From positions 1 through 6,286 of the forward strand of contig JAHKBC010000165.1 of NCBI GenBank assembly GCA_018825725.1: a DNA stretch of 6,286 nt, read 5' to 3'. The notes below the pieces were generated by a model. The model did not search any database and was not told where the DNA came from. It worked only from the letters and a program-made list of their open reading frames with translations. Origin of the DNA: Candidatus Omnitrophota bacterium (lineage in GTDB: Bacteria > Omnitrophota > Gorgyraeia > Gygaellales > Profunditerraquicolaceae). Below are positions 4,623 through 6,286 of this stretch, one piece after another (within the stretch, counting starts at the first letter, position 1; each line of letters starts with the position of its first letter). The position numbers were made by a program, and so were the translations under genes.

Positions 4623-6286
4623 ATGAAGGTTCTCAAAATTATATTCATAGCCTTGGCATTGTTAATTACAGCTATTATTATTATAGCGCTAATCTTGATT
4701 AAGTCTTTTGATGTTAACCGTTATAAGGCGCAGATTATCGCCGCGGCGGATAAAGCCTTAAACCGCCAGCTCAATTTTTCCCGGGCAAACCTGGACGTAT
4801 CATTTACAAAAGGCATAACCCTAAAAATAAGAGATATCACAGTTTCTGATGACCCGGATTTTAGCAAAGATAAGTTCCTTAAGGTCAAAGATATTTTGGT
4901 TACCCTGGATTTACTTAAATATTTTTCTATTAAGGAAGTTAATATCCCGGCGCTTTTAATTGATGCCCCTTGGCTGAAGATAATCCGTAAAAAAGATGGC
5001 TCGATTAATGTCGCTACCATCGCGCAGGCTTCATCCATTCAAACAAACCCAGGGCTCGGAGTAGCTGTTCTACCGGCGATAATGATCAATTCCCTTAAGT
5101 CCGGAAACGGTAGAGTTTCTTTTATAGATAATTCTTTTGAGCCGCCCTTAAATTTGGAGATTAACGATCTAAGTATTCAGTTCGACAAGATATCGCTCAG
5201 TGAACCCTTCCCTTTTCTGGTGGAGGCCTCAGTGTTGAGTTCAAAAAAAAATATCAGGATAGATGGATTGGCGCAGATTAACCTTAAAAGCAATGAGGTG
5301 ATTATTACTAACCTCAAAGGCTCGACCGAGCTTTCTAATATACTCTTGGATAGAATTCCGGTTATTTTTCCTTTAGCCTCGGGAGTGGTTTTACCAGAGA
5401 GCCTTAAGGGCCAAATGGAACTCAAGGTCGATAAAGTAAGCGCGGGAGCTAAAGGCTTGAGTGATTTTATGGCACATATCTTATTACCGAATGCAATCCT
5501 GAAATTTAATGAGCTTGGTTCGCTGTTGACTGTTTCTAAAATGGAAATGAGAGTAACTCCCAAGGATATCTTTCTAGATAAAGCCTTGCTAAGTATAGGC
5601 ACAGGTTTAGTAGATGTAAGCGCAGGATTAAGCGATTATCTGGGTAAGCAGAAATATAATTTTTTGGGTTACCTTACCAATCTAAAGATTGAAGAAATAG
5701 TTGATACGGATAAAATGCCAGCGCAGGCAGAAGGAGAGATTTCTGGTAAGGTTAAAGCTTGGGGCGCGGGATTTACACCTCAAGATATCCAATCTAATTT
5801 ATCTGCAGAACTAGATTTATCGGTGAGTAAGGGAAAGCTAAAAGGCATTAATGTCCTGCGCGCAGTCTTGGATAAGATATCGATTATTCCCGGATTATCC
5901 CAAAAGATTGAAGAGGGGCTGCCGGAACGCTTTAAACAAAAACTTGTCCAGAAGGATACCTTAATATCTGATACGAGATTTATAATTGGTATTGAAAATG
6001 GGAAAATTATGCTTAAGGAGACTACTATCGGAGCAGACGAGTTCTTATTTAAGGGGCAGGGTGAGTCTGATTTTAACGGCGCCTTTCGGCTTGAAGGACA
6101 ATTTCTTATTTCTGCGGAACTTTCCAGCAGTATGGTAGCTCAGGTTTCCCAGCTGCAATACCTTTTAAATGATGCCGGACAGATTTACCTGCCGCTTAAG
6201 ATTTCCGGAGCGGCAAAAGAATTGCAGTTTATCTTAGATACCGATTATATTGCGCGCAAACTATTGGCAGAGCAAGGAAAGAAGCA
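4623..6286 (+). CDS. AsmA-family envelope protein, N-terminal 554 residues (3' end outside window)
   Basis: The frame is open from ATG 4623 to the window edge with no stop. One hydrophobic segment (about residues 4-27, rich in Ile, Leu and Ala) is followed by FDVNRYKAQIIAAADKAL (29-46), the typical start of AsmA proteins, which are anchored in the inner membrane and project into the periplasm. LDVSFTKGITLKIRDI (58-72) and NIPALLIDAPWLKI (107-120) followed by KKDGSINV (123-130) match the AsmA pattern of a beta-rich repeat and an acidic-Gly-x-x-Asn turn. The region from about 395 (SVSKGKLKGINVLRAVLDKI, 401-420) through 530 fits the AsmA C-terminal domain. Related proteins (AsmA, YhdP, TamB) are linked to outer-membrane assembly and lipid transport; this role is family knowledge, not seen here. 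Length suggests the C-terminus is near. It lies 13 bases after the helicase stop, probably in the same transcript. Confidence 0.85.
   Translation, partial: MKVLKIIFIALALLITAIIIIALILIKSFDVNRYKAQIIAAADKALNRQLNFSRANLDVSFTKGITLKIRDITVSDDPDFSKDKFLKVKDILVTLDLLKYFSIKEVNIPALLIDAPWLKIIRKKDGSINVATIAQASSIQTNPGLGVAVLPAIMINSLKSGNGRVSFIDNSFEPPLNLEINDLSIQFDKISLSEPFPFLVEASVLSSKKNIRIDGLAQINLKSNEVIITNLKGSTELSNILLDRIPVIFPLASGVVLPESLKGQMELKVDKVSAGAKGLSDFMAHILLPNAILKFNELGSLLTVSKMEMRVTPKDIFLDKALLSIGTGLVDVSAGLSDYLGKQKYNFLGYLTNLKIEEIVDTDKMPAQAEGEISGKVKAWGAGFTPQDIQSNLSAELDLSVSKGKLKGINVLRAVLDKISIIPGLSQKIEEGLPERFKQKLVQKDTLISDTRFIIGIENGKIMLKETTIGADEFLFKGQGESDFNGAFRLEGQFLISAELSSSMVAQVSQLQYLLNDAGQIYLPLKISGAAKELQFILDTDYIARKLLAEQGKK

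Noticed and set aside
4721..5602. Open frames on the minus strand at 4721-5038 and 5177-5602
   Set aside because: They lie entirely inside the AsmA-like gene on the + strand, whose uninterrupted 554-codon frame and family motifs explain the region. The minus-strand translations show no recognisable domains.

Overview
The window holds seven genes, all on the + strand and closely packed. The two outer genes are cut by the window edges. In order: the 3' part of lipA (lipoyl synthase); hldD (ADP-heptose epimerase, lipopolysaccharide core); thyX (flavin-dependent thymidylate synthase); truB (tRNA pseudouridine-55 synthase); a 48-residue zinc-finger-like protein that has no ordinary start codon; a DEAD-box RNA helicase of the RhlE type; and the 5' part of a long AsmA-family envelope protein that runs off the right edge.

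Organism: HldD and an AsmA-family protein indicate a diderm bacterium with LPS. The moderate-to-low GC, the short TruB without a C-terminal extension, the use of ThyX and the overall flavour of the protein sequences suggest an uncultured lineage such as Candidatus Omnitrophota or a relative in the PVC group. This placement is an inference from sequence feel, held with low-to-moderate confidence.

Layout: lipA and hldD overlap by 4 bases (ATGA) and are probably co-translated. An 83-base gap with a strong Shine-Dalgarno at its end leads to thyX (GTG start), and truB follows after 16 bases. A 190-base gap (3029-3218) after truB contains a near-consensus sigma70-type promoter (TTGACG, 17 bases, TACAAT) facing right, followed by a strong Shine-Dalgarno. 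These appear to drive a second unit: zinc-finger mini-gene, DEAD-box helicase (2 bases later) and AsmA-like gene (13 bases later).

Most of the window is ordinary housekeeping and envelope metabolism. The item most worth a second look is the small zinc-finger gene at 3219-3365. It keeps a C-x4-C-x12-C-x2-H pattern, has a well-placed promoter and Shine-Dalgarno, abuts an RNA helicase gene, and appears to start at ATT. I saw no mobile element, CRISPR array, tRNA or rRNA, and no evidence of a defence system or other large novel system.
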